The notes below the pieces were generated by a model that was not told the DNA's origin, ran no database searches, and saw nothing but the letters and a program-made list of their open reading frames with translations. A DNA stretch of 64,000 nt, taken from positions 992,001 to 1,056,000 of the forward strand of contig NZ_OY764212.1 in assembly GCF_963668165.1 (NCBI RefSeq), given 5' to 3'. Shown here piece by piece: positions 50,274 to 57,930 of the stretch. Position 1 is the stretch's first letter. Each line of letters begins with the position of its first letter. Both the position numbers and the translations under genes were made by a program. The stretch is from Marispirochaeta sp. (GTDB lineage: Bacteria; Spirochaetota; Spirochaetia; JC444; Marispirochaetaceae).

Positions 50274-50873
50274 ATGTCCACGGGAGATACCCATCCGCCC
50301 AGAAACAACGATAACAACAACGAAAAAATTCAAATGGAGAACAAGGACTACGACTTCCGCTTTCGGGACTACGCCATAGAGGACTATTTTGTTTTACTGG
50401 TTTTCTGGTTCCTGGCGGCTGTTGTGTTCGCGCAATTTTTTACCCGCTATTTTTTAAATTCTTCCATTGCCTGGACCGAAGAAGTAGCACGCTACCTTCT
50501 CATTGCCACGGGCTTTATGGGATCGGTAATGGCGGTACGCAAGCGGGGCCATATTTATGTTGAGGTTTTCTACCGCTTTCTACCCCCCAGGGTGGGAAGG
50601 GTCATGTCTACCATGGTAGACATCATCAAGATCATCTTTTTCGGTGTCGGCATGTACCTCTCGTTCCGTATAATTCCTATTATGGCGAACCAGAGAATGA
50701 CTGCCCTGCCCTATCCTATGAGTTATATCTACTTCCCGGTGCTAATCGGTTTTGTCATCATGACCATCCGCAGCGTGCAGGTCGCCTGGGAACACTGGAA
50801 AAGCGGCTATATTCCGGTCATAAATGACTCGGACCATCCATTGCCTGAAGAGATTGAGCAGGGAGGCCTCTAA
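50274..50873 (+). CDS. dctQ: TRAP-2 small membrane subunit DctQ
   Basis: A 199-residue DctQ subunit with four transmembrane helices and a hydrophilic N-terminal extension of about 35 residues rich in Asn and Asp, longer than in TRAP-1. The family motif W-T-E-E-V-A-R is present, with R-K-R-G-H-I-Y-V-E before helix 3. The ATG at 50274 is chosen because AAGGAG lies 7 nt upstream; an earlier in-frame start is open. The stop overlaps the dctM ATG (TAATG). Confidence 0.92.
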   Translation: MSTGDTHPPRNNDNNNEKIQMENKDYDFRFRDYAIEDYFVLLVFWFLAAVVFAQFFTRYFLNSSIAWTEEVARYLLIATGFMGSVMAVRKRGHIYVEVFYRFLPPRVGRVMSTMVDIIKIIFFGVGMYLSFRIIPIMANQRMTALPYPMSYIYFPVLIGFVIMTIRSVQVAWEHWKSGYIPVINDSDHPLPEEIEQGGL

Positions 50874-52147
50874 TGATTGCTGTACTGTTTATTTCATTGC
50901 TGATTCTGATTGTTATCGGGGCCCCGATTGCCATAGCCCTGGGTGGATCCTCCATGATCTGGGTGTATCTGACCAATGCCGTTCCGGATTTTGTCATTCT
51001 GCACCGCATGGTTAACGGTGTCGACAGCTTCCCCCTGCTGGCTGTCCCCTTCTTCATTCTCGCCGGCAGTCTCATGAATGCCGCAGGACTCACAAACCAG
51101 ATTTTCGACTTTGCCAAGGCCTGCGTCGGCTGGCTTCCCGGAGGCCTGGGACACGTTAATATTGGTGCCAGTATCATCTTTGCCGGTATGTCAGGCGCCG
51201 CGGTAGCCGATGCCGGAGGCCTGGGAACCATTGAGATCAAGGCCATGGACGATGCCGGATACGACCGGGATTTCTCCGTTGCCGTAACCGCCGCTTCATC
51301 AACCATTGGCCCCATAATCCCGCCGAGCCTGCCCATGGTTATCTACGGTGTTATGGCATCAACATCGATCGGGGCCCTCTTTATCGCCGGCTTCATTCCC
51401 GGCCTCGTAATGGGACTGGCCCTCTCCATCATGGTCTACTACTTTGCCAAAAAACGGCATTATCCCAAGGATTCATCGTTCTCCTTAAAACGTCTTGGGA
51501 CAACTTTTCTTAAGGGATTACCGGCCCTCTTCTCGCCGGTGATTATTATCGGCGGTATCGCCACCGGTGTATTTACCCCAACAGAAGCAGCTATCGCGGC
51601 TGTGGCCTACTCCCTTCTTCTGGGTTTTGTCTACCGCACCATGACGGTCAAGAAGTTCATGGCCGTCAGCATGGAGACGATTGAATCGACAGCGGTTATC
51701 CTGCTGATTGTCGCAGGTGCTTCCATCTTTGCCTGGATTCTTACAGCAAACAGAGTAACCGAAAACTTCGCCGCAGCCCTTCTGAACTTTTCGCAGAACA
51801 AGTTCGTGGTTCTGATGCTGATCAACATCATCCTGTTCGTTGTGGGGTTCTTTATGGAGACTCTGGCGGCGATTACTATTCTTACCCCCGTACTGCTGCC
51901 CACTGTCGTAGCCCTGGGGGTCGATCCGATTCACTTCGGCGTTATCATGGTGCTGAACCTGATGATCGGCCTGCTCACTCCTCCGGTGGGAATGGTGCTG
52001 TATGTGCTCTCCAGGGTTGCCAAGGTTCCCTTTGAGCGCTGCGCGGCAGCTACCCTGCCCTTTTTAATTCCCCTGGTTACGGTCCTGCTGCTGGTAACCT
52101 TCGTAGAGCCCATTGCCATGTGGCTTCCAAGACTCATTTTCCAGTAA
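50873..52147 (+). CDS. dctM: TRAP-2 large permease DctM
   Basis: A 424-residue DctM permease with about 12 hydrophobic segments. Signature segments are A-V-P-F-F-I-L-A-G-S-L-M-N, F-A-G-M-S-G-A-A-V-A-D-A, S-S-T-I-G-P-I-I-P-P-S-L-P-M and L-T-P-P-V-G-M-V-L-Y. It is translationally coupled to dctQ and ends the TRAP-2 operon at a strong terminator. Confidence 0.95.
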   Translation: MIAVLFISLLILIVIGAPIAIALGGSSMIWVYLTNAVPDFVILHRMVNGVDSFPLLAVPFFILAGSLMNAAGLTNQIFDFAKACVGWLPGGLGHVNIGASIIFAGMSGAAVADAGGLGTIEIKAMDDAGYDRDFSVAVTAASSTIGPIIPPSLPMVIYGVMASTSIGALFIAGFIPGLVMGLALSIMVYYFAKKRHYPKDSSFSLKRLGTTFLKGLPALFSPVIIIGGIATGVFTPTEAAIAAVAYSLLLGFVYRTMTVKKFMAVSMETIESTAVILLIVAGASIFAWILTANRVTENFAAALLNFSQNKFVVLMLINIILFVVGFFMETLAAITILTPVLLPTVVALGVDPIHFGVIMVLNLMIGLLTPPVGMVLYVLSRVAKVPFERCAAATLPFLIPLVTVLLLVTFVEPIAMWLPRLIFQ

Positions 52148-52167
52148 CAGTACTTCTGCAGAATTTC

Positions 52168-52206
52168 AAAAAGCCCGCTTTACGCAAGGTACAGCGGGCT
52201 TTTTTA
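52168..52206. terminator. bidirectional terminator after TRAP-2
   Basis: AAAAAGCCCGCT pairs with AGCGGGCTTTTTT around a 13-nt loop. It can stop both TRAP-2 (plus) and the DHDPS-like gene (minus). Confidence 0.9.
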
Positions 52207-52232
52207 GCACAGCGGATTCAGAATTCTCGGAT

Positions 52233-53135
52233 TCAGGCCATTCCCTCGGCTTCCAGGGCTGCCCGGAGTCCGGCCTTCTGTTCCTCCGTCAGGGGAAAAA
52301 GCGGAAGTCGGGGAGATCCCCCCGCATACCCGACAATATCCATGGCGGCTTTTACTCCCGGAACCCCGTACTTGCCGGCGGCATTGGAACTCAGCTTTCG
52401 TATCCAGACGTCAAAGGACGCCGCCTCTTCTGCTGTTCCCTCTTCATGGATACTTTGCAGCTCGCAGCACTTTTCCGGAAGATAATCGGCAATGGACAGC
52501 ACGCCCCCCACGGCGCCGTGCTGCAGCCCCTGGTAAAACTTGTTAATGGTTCCGGCCAGAATATAAAAATTGGATTCATCGGGGACCGCTTTAATATAGG
52601 GCACGAGGGGTTCACTGGAGGTATCTTTCATGCCGGCGATATTCGGGTGTTCCGCCACTCTTCGAACAAGATCGGCAGAGATGGTGACGCCACCGGCGTA
52701 CTTGGGAATATTATAGAGCAATACAGGAACCGGGGATTCATCCGCCACGCTGGTGTAATACCGTACAAGGGCATCATCGCTCATTGCAGCGGCAAAGTAG
52801 TGGGGCGGCAACAGGGAGGCAAAATCGACCCCCAAATCGGCGTAGCGCTTTATGGTTTCGATTGTTGCCCTGACTGATTCCCTTCCTGCTCCGGCCAGAA
52901 TTGTCTTGGAAGCGTCCCGGTACCTGGTGTAGACCTCAATTACCTTGAGTGACTCCTCGTCGGTCAGGCTCCTGAACTCACCGTTTGTCCCCAGGGGCAT
53001 AAACCCGCGAATCTTTGTCTGGTTATACTTTTCCAGGTTCTCCCTGATTTTATCATAGGCCACTGCTTCCGTTCCGTCCTGGAATATCGTAGCGCAGGGA
53101 GGAAACACTCCGTTCAGCTTGTCTTTGTAGTCCAT
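52233..53135 (-). CDS. DHDPS/NAL-family aldolase
   Basis: A 300-residue TIM-barrel class I aldolase or dehydratase of the dihydrodipicolinate synthase/N-acetylneuraminate lyase family. The G-T-N-G-E motif (49-53) binds the pyruvate carboxylate, and Tyr141 and the Schiff-base Lys170 (G-M-K-D-T-S) are in place. In sugar-acid clusters such enzymes cleave or dehydrate 2-keto-3-deoxy sugar acids, which suits an MR-type dehydratase product. The start at 53135 has GGAG upstream. It follows the GntR regulator gene by 52 bp in the same direction. Confidence 0.9.
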   Translation of the reverse strand: MDYKDKLNGVFPPCATIFQDGTEAVAYDKIRENLEKYNQTKIRGFMPLGTNGEFRSLTDEESLKVIEVYTRYRDASKTILAGAGRESVRATIETIKRYADLGVDFASLLPPHYFAAAMSDDALVRYYTSVADESPVPVLLYNIPKYAGGVTISADLVRRVAEHPNIAGMKDTSSEPLVPYIKAVPDESNFYILAGTINKFYQGLQHGAVGGVLSIADYLPEKCCELQSIHEEGTAEEAASFDVWIRKLSSNAAGKYGVPGVKAAMDIVGYAGGSPRLPLFPLTEEQKAGLRAALEAEGMA

Positions 53136-53187
53136 ATATATCTCCAGATTTCGTATTTTTGACAGGGGCAATGCCCCTCAGGAAAAA

Positions 53188-53949
53188 TCAGATAATCAGA
53201 TGCCCTTTTAATTCCTGCTGCGCCTGGTTTGGGCGGACCTGGCAGCGATACTCAAAGGCATCGGGTTTGTGGATGGTCCGCTCCCACCACAGGGGTTTAT
53301 ACTCGTCGATATATCCCACGGCAGTTACCAGAAACCCTGCCTTTCCCTCTTCTATTTCCAGGAGCTCAGCCTCTTCCCTTGTAAGGGTTACAGCGGAGAT
53401 TGTCTCATCCATTCCGGTTATGTTCAGGTCATACGTATCGGTAAACAAACGGTACAGTGAGTCTTTCAGACTCTGTTCAAAAAGATCCGGGCAGTAACTG
53501 GCAACAATATAACGATGCTCCAGAATCATGGGAACATCATTGGCCATGCGGAGCCGTTCTATGCGATAGATATCTTCATCCTGGCCTGTCAGCAGTTTTT
53601 CCGCTATGGCAGCTTCGATATTCTTCGCTTTGAGTCTCTCAAAACGCAGCACCACCGATTTAGCCGTATAGCCGGCGTACCTGGCATTCTCGGTAAAACT
53701 GGTCAGCTTCAGCAGTTTTCCAACCGAAGGTTTCGAGCGAATAAAGGTCCCGACCCCTTTGCGAAACTCCAGCAAACCTTCAGACACAAGACTGGACAAA
53801 GATTTATTTGCCGTGGCCCGGCTGACATCATACTCTTCGCAGATCATGCGCTCAGTAAGGAACTTGTCTCCCACCTGGTACTTGTCACTGGAAATCTTCT
53901 GACGAAGCAGACGGTTCAGCTGTTGATAGATAGGATCCTTGTTTATCAT
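53188..53949 (-). CDS. GntR-family regulator, HutC/UTRA type
   Basis: A 253-residue regulator. The N-terminal winged helix (about 1-75) reads Y-Q-Q-L near 7, then L-T-E-R-M-I-C-E-E-Y-D-V-S-R-A-T-A-N-K and F-R-K-G-V-G-T-F. The C-terminal UTRA effector domain (about 95-240) would bind a sugar phosphate or related acid. The ATG at 53949 is preferred because GGAG lies 6 nt upstream; an ATG at 53970 is possible. It is divergent from the transaldolase operon, which carries two palindromes resembling HutC-class operators, and is transcribed with the DHDPS-like gene. Confidence 0.92.
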   Translation of the reverse strand: MINKDPIYQQLNRLLRQKISSDKYQVGDKFLTERMICEEYDVSRATANKSLSSLVSEGLLEFRKGVGTFIRSKPSVGKLLKLTSFTENARYAGYTAKSVVLRFERLKAKNIEAAIAEKLLTGQDEDIYRIERLRMANDVPMILEHRYIVASYCPDLFEQSLKDSLYRLFTDTYDLNITGMDETISAVTLTREEAELLEIEEGKAGFLVTAVGYIDEYKPLWWERTIHKPDAFEYRCQVRPNQAQQELKGHLII

Positions 53950-54072
53950 TAAACACTCCGTTTTTTTCATATCATTGTACCCTTCCTTCGACACAAAATC
54001 AAGCAATGGCCAAGCCACCGACCTGTTTTTTCTTAAAAATGCCCAGTTTCGTCTGAATTTTCCTCAATTTAC

Positions 54073-54102
54073 TTGACAGGTGGCTGATCCACGTACTATG
54101 TT
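54073..54102 (+). promoter_or_regulatory. promoter of the transaldolase operon
   Basis: TTGACA at 54073-54078, 18-bp spacer, TATGTT at 54097-54102. The expected start is near 54109. One palindromic operator lies in the spacer and the other over the start point. Confidence 0.7.
54080..54092. promoter_or_regulatory. operator palindrome 1 (GTGG-N5-CCAC)
   Basis: GTGGCTGATCCAC, lying between the -35 and -10 of the transaldolase promoter. It shares both half-sites and spacing with the copy at 54109. Confidence 0.65.
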
Positions 54103-54108
54103 GAGGCA

Positions 54109-54121
54109 GTGGATAGTCCAC
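54109..54121. promoter_or_regulatory. operator palindrome 2 (GTGG-N5-CCAC)
   Basis: GTGGATAGTCCAC, extended by one matched base on each side. Its centre is 29 bp from that of palindrome 1, close to three helical turns, and it overlaps the predicted start point. Binding by the adjacent GntR protein is inference. Confidence 0.7.
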
Positions 54122-54151
54122 TCATAATTGTATAACAACAGGAGGATCCCC

Positions 54152-55516
54152 ATGGATCAATCTAATCTGGGTCGTGTTGTACCCATGACTCCCCATCTTT
54201 CAGCAAATCTCCGCTCCCTTGTCGGTCCGGCCAACGGGACCGCGGGAGTCAGTCTTATCGATGAAGACGCTGAACACCTGCAGCATATTCTGGACCTTCC
54301 TCTGTCCTGGCAGACCTATGCACGGATAAAACCCGCTGTCCGGAAAATCGGCGTAACCGGAAATTTCAAGCAGGTCCTGGAGACCTTTCCCACTCCCCCG
54401 CAGGAGACGCCTCCGGGCTTCAGAATCGATTTCAATCTGGAAGCCGAAGGAGTTCTCAGAGTCGACCTTGCACGGGACATCAGTTACGACAAAAACAGCC
54501 AGAAACGGGCCACCAACTTTCTCTTCTCCGCGGACAGCGCCAACCCCTACGAGGTCGCGGCCATAAAGAACCAGCTGGCCAACCTGACCTGCAACCCCGG
54601 GATTATCTACGACCTCTTTATCAACAACCCCAAGGCCAATGTGGGCAACAAGTACAAGGATCGGGACGAAGTCATGATGGCCCTGGGGGACATCCTGGGC
54701 CCGGGCTGCGACATCAGCGTAGAGGTAAACAATCCCTTCGACGATATCGAAAAGATTCTGGACGAAGCGGAACACTTCCGGGAGATGCTCTCCCCCTACC
54801 GGGTGGTTATCAAGATACCCCATACCGGACCGGTTAATGCCGGGAATGTGGATCAGCTTTTAAACGGCGACAAACGTTTCGGCGGCCGCTACGACAAAGG
54901 CCCTACAAAGGACATGCTCCGGGGACATAACCTGGCGATGATCCTGCGGGAAAAGGGATTCAAGATCAACTTTACCCTGATGTTCGAGGCCGAACAGACC
55001 GCCATGGCCCTGCAGGCCAAGCCCTATTTTATCAACAGCTTTATCCGCCATCGGCTGGCCCAGAGCCAGGAGATGAAGCGTTTGCTCGATTTTTTTGAAC
55101 TGACCGAGGATGTTTCGCACATTGATAAACTGAGGTCTTTCATGATCGACAAGGACTACCTGAGCCCTGCAGACAAGGATATGAACCTGATCGAAGTCAT
55201 GAAGATGGCCAGGCGTATCCTGCAATACAGAAGCGCCGAAGGAGAGGCACATATTGACGGCCTCGATGGTGTCCGTCATAATTTACGCATGCTGCGGCAG
55301 GTCAATCTTCCGGAAACCCGACTGATACTCTGCAGCATGGAGGGGGATTACAACTATCCCGATATCGACCGTCTTCTGGCAGATCCGGAATTCGCCGACA
55401 TGATGGGTCGGGTAGTAGTAACCGCTGAACCGGAATATCTGGCCCGCTTTACCAGCGCCAATCAGGTGGTATCCTACCAGAGACGCTTTATGAACGCCGC
55501 TAACGGCGCAAAATAA
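54152..55516 (+). CDS. transaldolase-like protein, long form
   Basis: A 454-residue protein whose second half resembles class I transaldolase (PF00923). It has the Schiff-base Lys221 in V-V-I-K-I-P, then G-F-K-I-N-F-T-L-M-F near 270 and Q-A-K-P-Y-F-I-N-S-F near 290. The first 100 residues and the region 110-160 (S-A-D-S-A-N-P-Y-E-V) are not typical of short transaldolases, and the total length is about twice that of the 220-residue class. It may transfer a dihydroxyacetone unit or act as a simple aldolase. AGGAGG precedes the ATG at 54152. First gene of the operon. Confidence 0.75.
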   Translation: MDQSNLGRVVPMTPHLSANLRSLVGPANGTAGVSLIDEDAEHLQHILDLPLSWQTYARIKPAVRKIGVTGNFKQVLETFPTPPQETPPGFRIDFNLEAEGVLRVDLARDISYDKNSQKRATNFLFSADSANPYEVAAIKNQLANLTCNPGIIYDLFINNPKANVGNKYKDRDEVMMALGDILGPGCDISVEVNNPFDDIEKILDEAEHFREMLSPYRVVIKIPHTGPVNAGNVDQLLNGDKRFGGRYDKGPTKDMLRGHNLAMILREKGFKINFTLMFEAEQTAMALQAKPYFINSFIRHRLAQSQEMKRLLDFFELTEDVSHIDKLRSFMIDKDYLSPADKDMNLIEVMKMARRILQYRSAEGEAHIDGLDGVRHNLRMLRQVNLPETRLILCSMEGDYNYPDIDRLLADPEFADMMGRVVVTAEPEYLARFTSANQVVSYQRRFMNAANGAK

Positions 55517-55554
55517 ACATCCTGGATCAACAAGAATACAGTAAGGAGTAGTAC

Positions 55555-56004
55555 ATGAGTAAACGAGTAGCAATAGGCTGCGATCCCAATGCCGGCGATC
55601 TAAAGGATTACATTAAATCCTGCCTGGATGAATGGGGATATGAGTATACAGACATGGGCAGCGACGACCCCATTTATGCCAATGTAGCCTTTAAAGTCGG
55701 CGAAGCCGTTGCACGGGGAGAGTACGACCGGGGAATCCTTCTCTGCGGTACAGGCATAGGCGTCAGTATCGCCGCCAACAAGGTTCCCGGTGTCTATGCA
55801 GCCCTCTGTTCCGACATCTATTCCGCCGAACGGGCGGTAAAAAGCAACAATGCCAACGTCATGACCATGGGCGCCCAGACCATCGGCCCGATAATCGCCA
55901 GGGAGATGGTAAAGACATATCTGGAGGCGGATTGGGAGCCCGGAACCCGGTCGGAACCCAAGGTTCAGCGTTATGTCGATTACGCCAAAGAGCACCAGGT
56001 ATAG
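55555..56004 (+). CDS. RpiB/LacAB-family sugar-phosphate isomerase
   Basis: A 149-residue aldose-ketose isomerase of the RpiB/LacAB family. The catalytic Cys64 and the anion hole are in C-G-T-G-I-G, followed by S-I-A-A-N-K-V-P-G-V. In E. coli RpiB, His10 and His99 help bind and open ribose 5-phosphate. Here the first is proline (C-D-P-N-A-G) and the second is serine (K-S-N-N-A-N). The active-site Y-P-H-Y segment is D-P-I-Y. The substrate is therefore probably not ribose 5-phosphate. AAGGAG precedes the ATG, and the gene lies 38 bp after the transaldolase-like gene. Confidence 0.85.
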   Translation: MSKRVAIGCDPNAGDLKDYIKSCLDEWGYEYTDMGSDDPIYANVAFKVGEAVARGEYDRGILLCGTGIGVSIAANKVPGVYAALCSDIYSAERAVKSNNANVMTMGAQTIGPIIAREMVKTYLEADWEPGTRSEPKVQRYVDYAKEHQV

Positions 56005-56026
56005 GGAGCGGCAGGAGACACACACT

Positions 56027-56893
56027 ATGAGTCTAAGCGCACAGGAAAAATGGGAACTTCAAGAGAAGGCCCTGTCCCTGCGGGAGAAAGTCCTCAGGAT
56101 GATCAAGGCCTCCGGTTCCGGCCACCTTGGCGGAGCCCTCTCCTCCACGGAGATATTAACGGCCCTCTATTTTAGAATCATGCAGGTAGATCCCAAACGG
56201 CCGGACTGGCCGGAACGGGACCGCTTTGTTCTCTCCGCGGGTCATAAATGCCTCATCCTCTACGCAGCACTGGCAGAAAAGGGTTTTCTCCCGGAAAGCT
56301 ACCTGGATACCTACGGTGACCTTAAGTCTCCCCTTCCGGGACACCCCAGCATGGAAAAACAGCCTGGAGTCGAAGCCAATACCGGCGCCCTGGGGCACGG
56401 CCTCTCCATTGCCGGAGGCATGGCCATGGGGCTGAGAGCCCAGGGAAAGAAAAACCGTGTTTTCGTGCTCATGGGAGACGGAGAACAGGCGGAAGGTTCC
56501 AACTGGGAGGCCGCGGCGGCCGCTTCCTACCACAAACTGGACAATCTGCTGGCCTTTGTGGACCGTAACGGACTGCAAATCGGCGGAAAAACCACCGAAG
56601 TCATGAGCTATGAGCCCCTGGAGGAGCGCTGGGCCGCCTTCGGCTGGAGTGTTAAAACCATTGACGGAAATGACATTGAACAGGTTGTCGAAGCAATCGA
56701 AGCGGCTCCCTTCGAAGCGGGAAAGCCCTCGGTTATCATTGCCGATACGATCAAGTCCAAAGGGCTCTCCTTTGCCGAAGGAGACGCAGCCTACCACTAC
56801 TGGAAAGCCGGAACCGAGGAGCTCAAAACCGCCGATGAAGACCTGAAAAGGATCAGGGAAATACTGGAAAACGCACGGAAGGGGTTGAAATGA
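56027..56893 (+). CDS. transketolase, N-terminal (TPP-binding) subunit
   Basis: A 288-residue half-transketolase that binds the thiamine diphosphate pyrophosphate. Motifs: S-G-S-G-H-L-G-G-A-L-S near residue 30, the G-A-L-G-H-G-L-S-I-A segment, and the cofactor motif G-D-G-E-Q-A-E-G-S ending in a D-R-N-G near 185. Split transketolases are common in archaea and some bacteria and in dedicated pathways such as the apulose-4-phosphate transketolase AptAB. The start at 56027 has AGGAG upstream. Its stop overlaps the C-terminal subunit by ATGA. Confidence 0.92.
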   Translation: MSLSAQEKWELQEKALSLREKVLRMIKASGSGHLGGALSSTEILTALYFRIMQVDPKRPDWPERDRFVLSAGHKCLILYAALAEKGFLPESYLDTYGDLKSPLPGHPSMEKQPGVEANTGALGHGLSIAGGMAMGLRAQGKKNRVFVLMGDGEQAEGSNWEAAAAASYHKLDNLLAFVDRNGLQIGGKTTEVMSYEPLEERWAAFGWSVKTIDGNDIEQVVEAIEAAPFEAGKPSVIIADTIKSKGLSFAEGDAAYHYWKAGTEELKTADEDLKRIREILENARKGLK

Positions 56894-57846
56894 AAACGGT
56901 AAACTGGAACAGAACATTCACCGAAGCAAAGGACCCCCGCAAGACCTTCGGGGAGGCGCTGACCAATGCGGGAGCCGAAAAACCTGAGGTCATCGCCCTC
57001 TCTACGGACAGCTCATCGGGCTCCGGTATGGGTCCCTTCGCGAAAAAATTTCCGGAACGTCACTACGAGTTCGGTATTATGGAACAGGGTACCATCGGCT
57101 ACGCCGCCGGTCTTGCCAGCACTGGACTTATACCCTTTTATGCTGCCATTGCCCCCTTTGTAACCGCCCGTCCCTACGAGATGTTCCGCAATGATCTGGG
57201 CTATATGCATCAGAACGTCAAGGTGGTTGGCCGCTGTGCCGGTCTTACATATTCGCATCTTGGTCCGACCCACCACTCCCTGGACGACATCGGCATTATC
57301 CGGACTATTCCCGGAGTAACAATTCTGAATCCCGGCGACCCTGCCAGCATTCACAAGGTAGTCCAGGCCGCGGCCGAGTTTGACGGACCGGCCTATATCC
57401 GAATCGGGAGCCCTCCCATGCCGGGAATCTATAACGATGACCTTCAGCTTGAACCAGGTAAGGGCCTTGTACTGATGGACGGTACCGATGTGGCTATTAT
57501 TGCCACAGGAACCATGCTTGCCAATGCCGTCACAGCCGCTATGGCCCTGGAATCGGAAGGGGTCAGCGTCTGCCTGATAGACATGCACACGATAAAACCT
57601 CTGGACGCGGAGCTTGTACTGGAAGCGGCGGAACGCACCGGCCGCATCGTTACGGTGGAGGAACATTACGTCACCGGCGGCCTCGGCAGTGCTGTGGCTG
57701 AGCTGTGTTCCACAAAGCGGCCGACCCCGGTCCATATGATCGGTGTCCAGGACCAGTACGCCAGCAATGGTCCATACAATGAATTATTGGGTCTCTACGG
57801 ACTGCAGGCAGAGCAGATAGCCGACACCATCAAGAGTCTCTTATAA
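56890..57846 (+). CDS. transketolase, C-terminal subunit
   Basis: A 318-residue partner of the preceding subunit, holding the pyrimidine-binding and C-terminal domains. Glu65 in F-G-I-M-E-Q activates the thiamine cofactor. Also seen are Y-A-A-G-L-A-S, the T-H-x-G-P-T-H-H-S-like segment Y-S-H-L-G-P-T-H-H-S-L, and Y-I-R-I-G. Together the two subunits transfer a two-carbon ketol unit. Translation is coupled by a 4-nt overlap. A terminator follows, before the kinase gene. Confidence 0.92.
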   Translation: MKTVNWNRTFTEAKDPRKTFGEALTNAGAEKPEVIALSTDSSSGSGMGPFAKKFPERHYEFGIMEQGTIGYAAGLASTGLIPFYAAIAPFVTARPYEMFRNDLGYMHQNVKVVGRCAGLTYSHLGPTHHSLDDIGIIRTIPGVTILNPGDPASIHKVVQAAAEFDGPAYIRIGSPPMPGIYNDDLQLEPGKGLVLMDGTDVAIIATGTMLANAVTAAMALESEGVSVCLIDMHTIKPLDAELVLEAAERTGRIVTVEEHYVTGGLGSAVAELCSTKRPTPVHMIGVQDQYASNGPYNELLGLYGLQAEQIADTIKSLL

Positions 57847-57863
57847 TTATTACAATAATGATG

Positions 57864-57890
57864 CCCCCGGCCTGCTGCCGGGGGATTTTT
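57864..57890 (+). terminator. terminator after the transketolase genes
   Basis: CCCCCGGC pairs perfectly with GCCGGGGG around a 5-nt loop, followed by A and five T residues. The kinase gene 40 bp later is in the same direction, so this probably sets the ratio of upstream to downstream products. Confidence 0.85.
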
Positions 57891-57930
57891 CTGCTGAAAA
57901 GATAACAATTAAAGGAACAAGGAGAGGGGC

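Noticed and set aside
52113..52877. 254-codon open frame antisense to the DHDPS-like gene
   Set aside because: It crosses a strong terminator, and the minus-strand aldolase has all catalytic residues.
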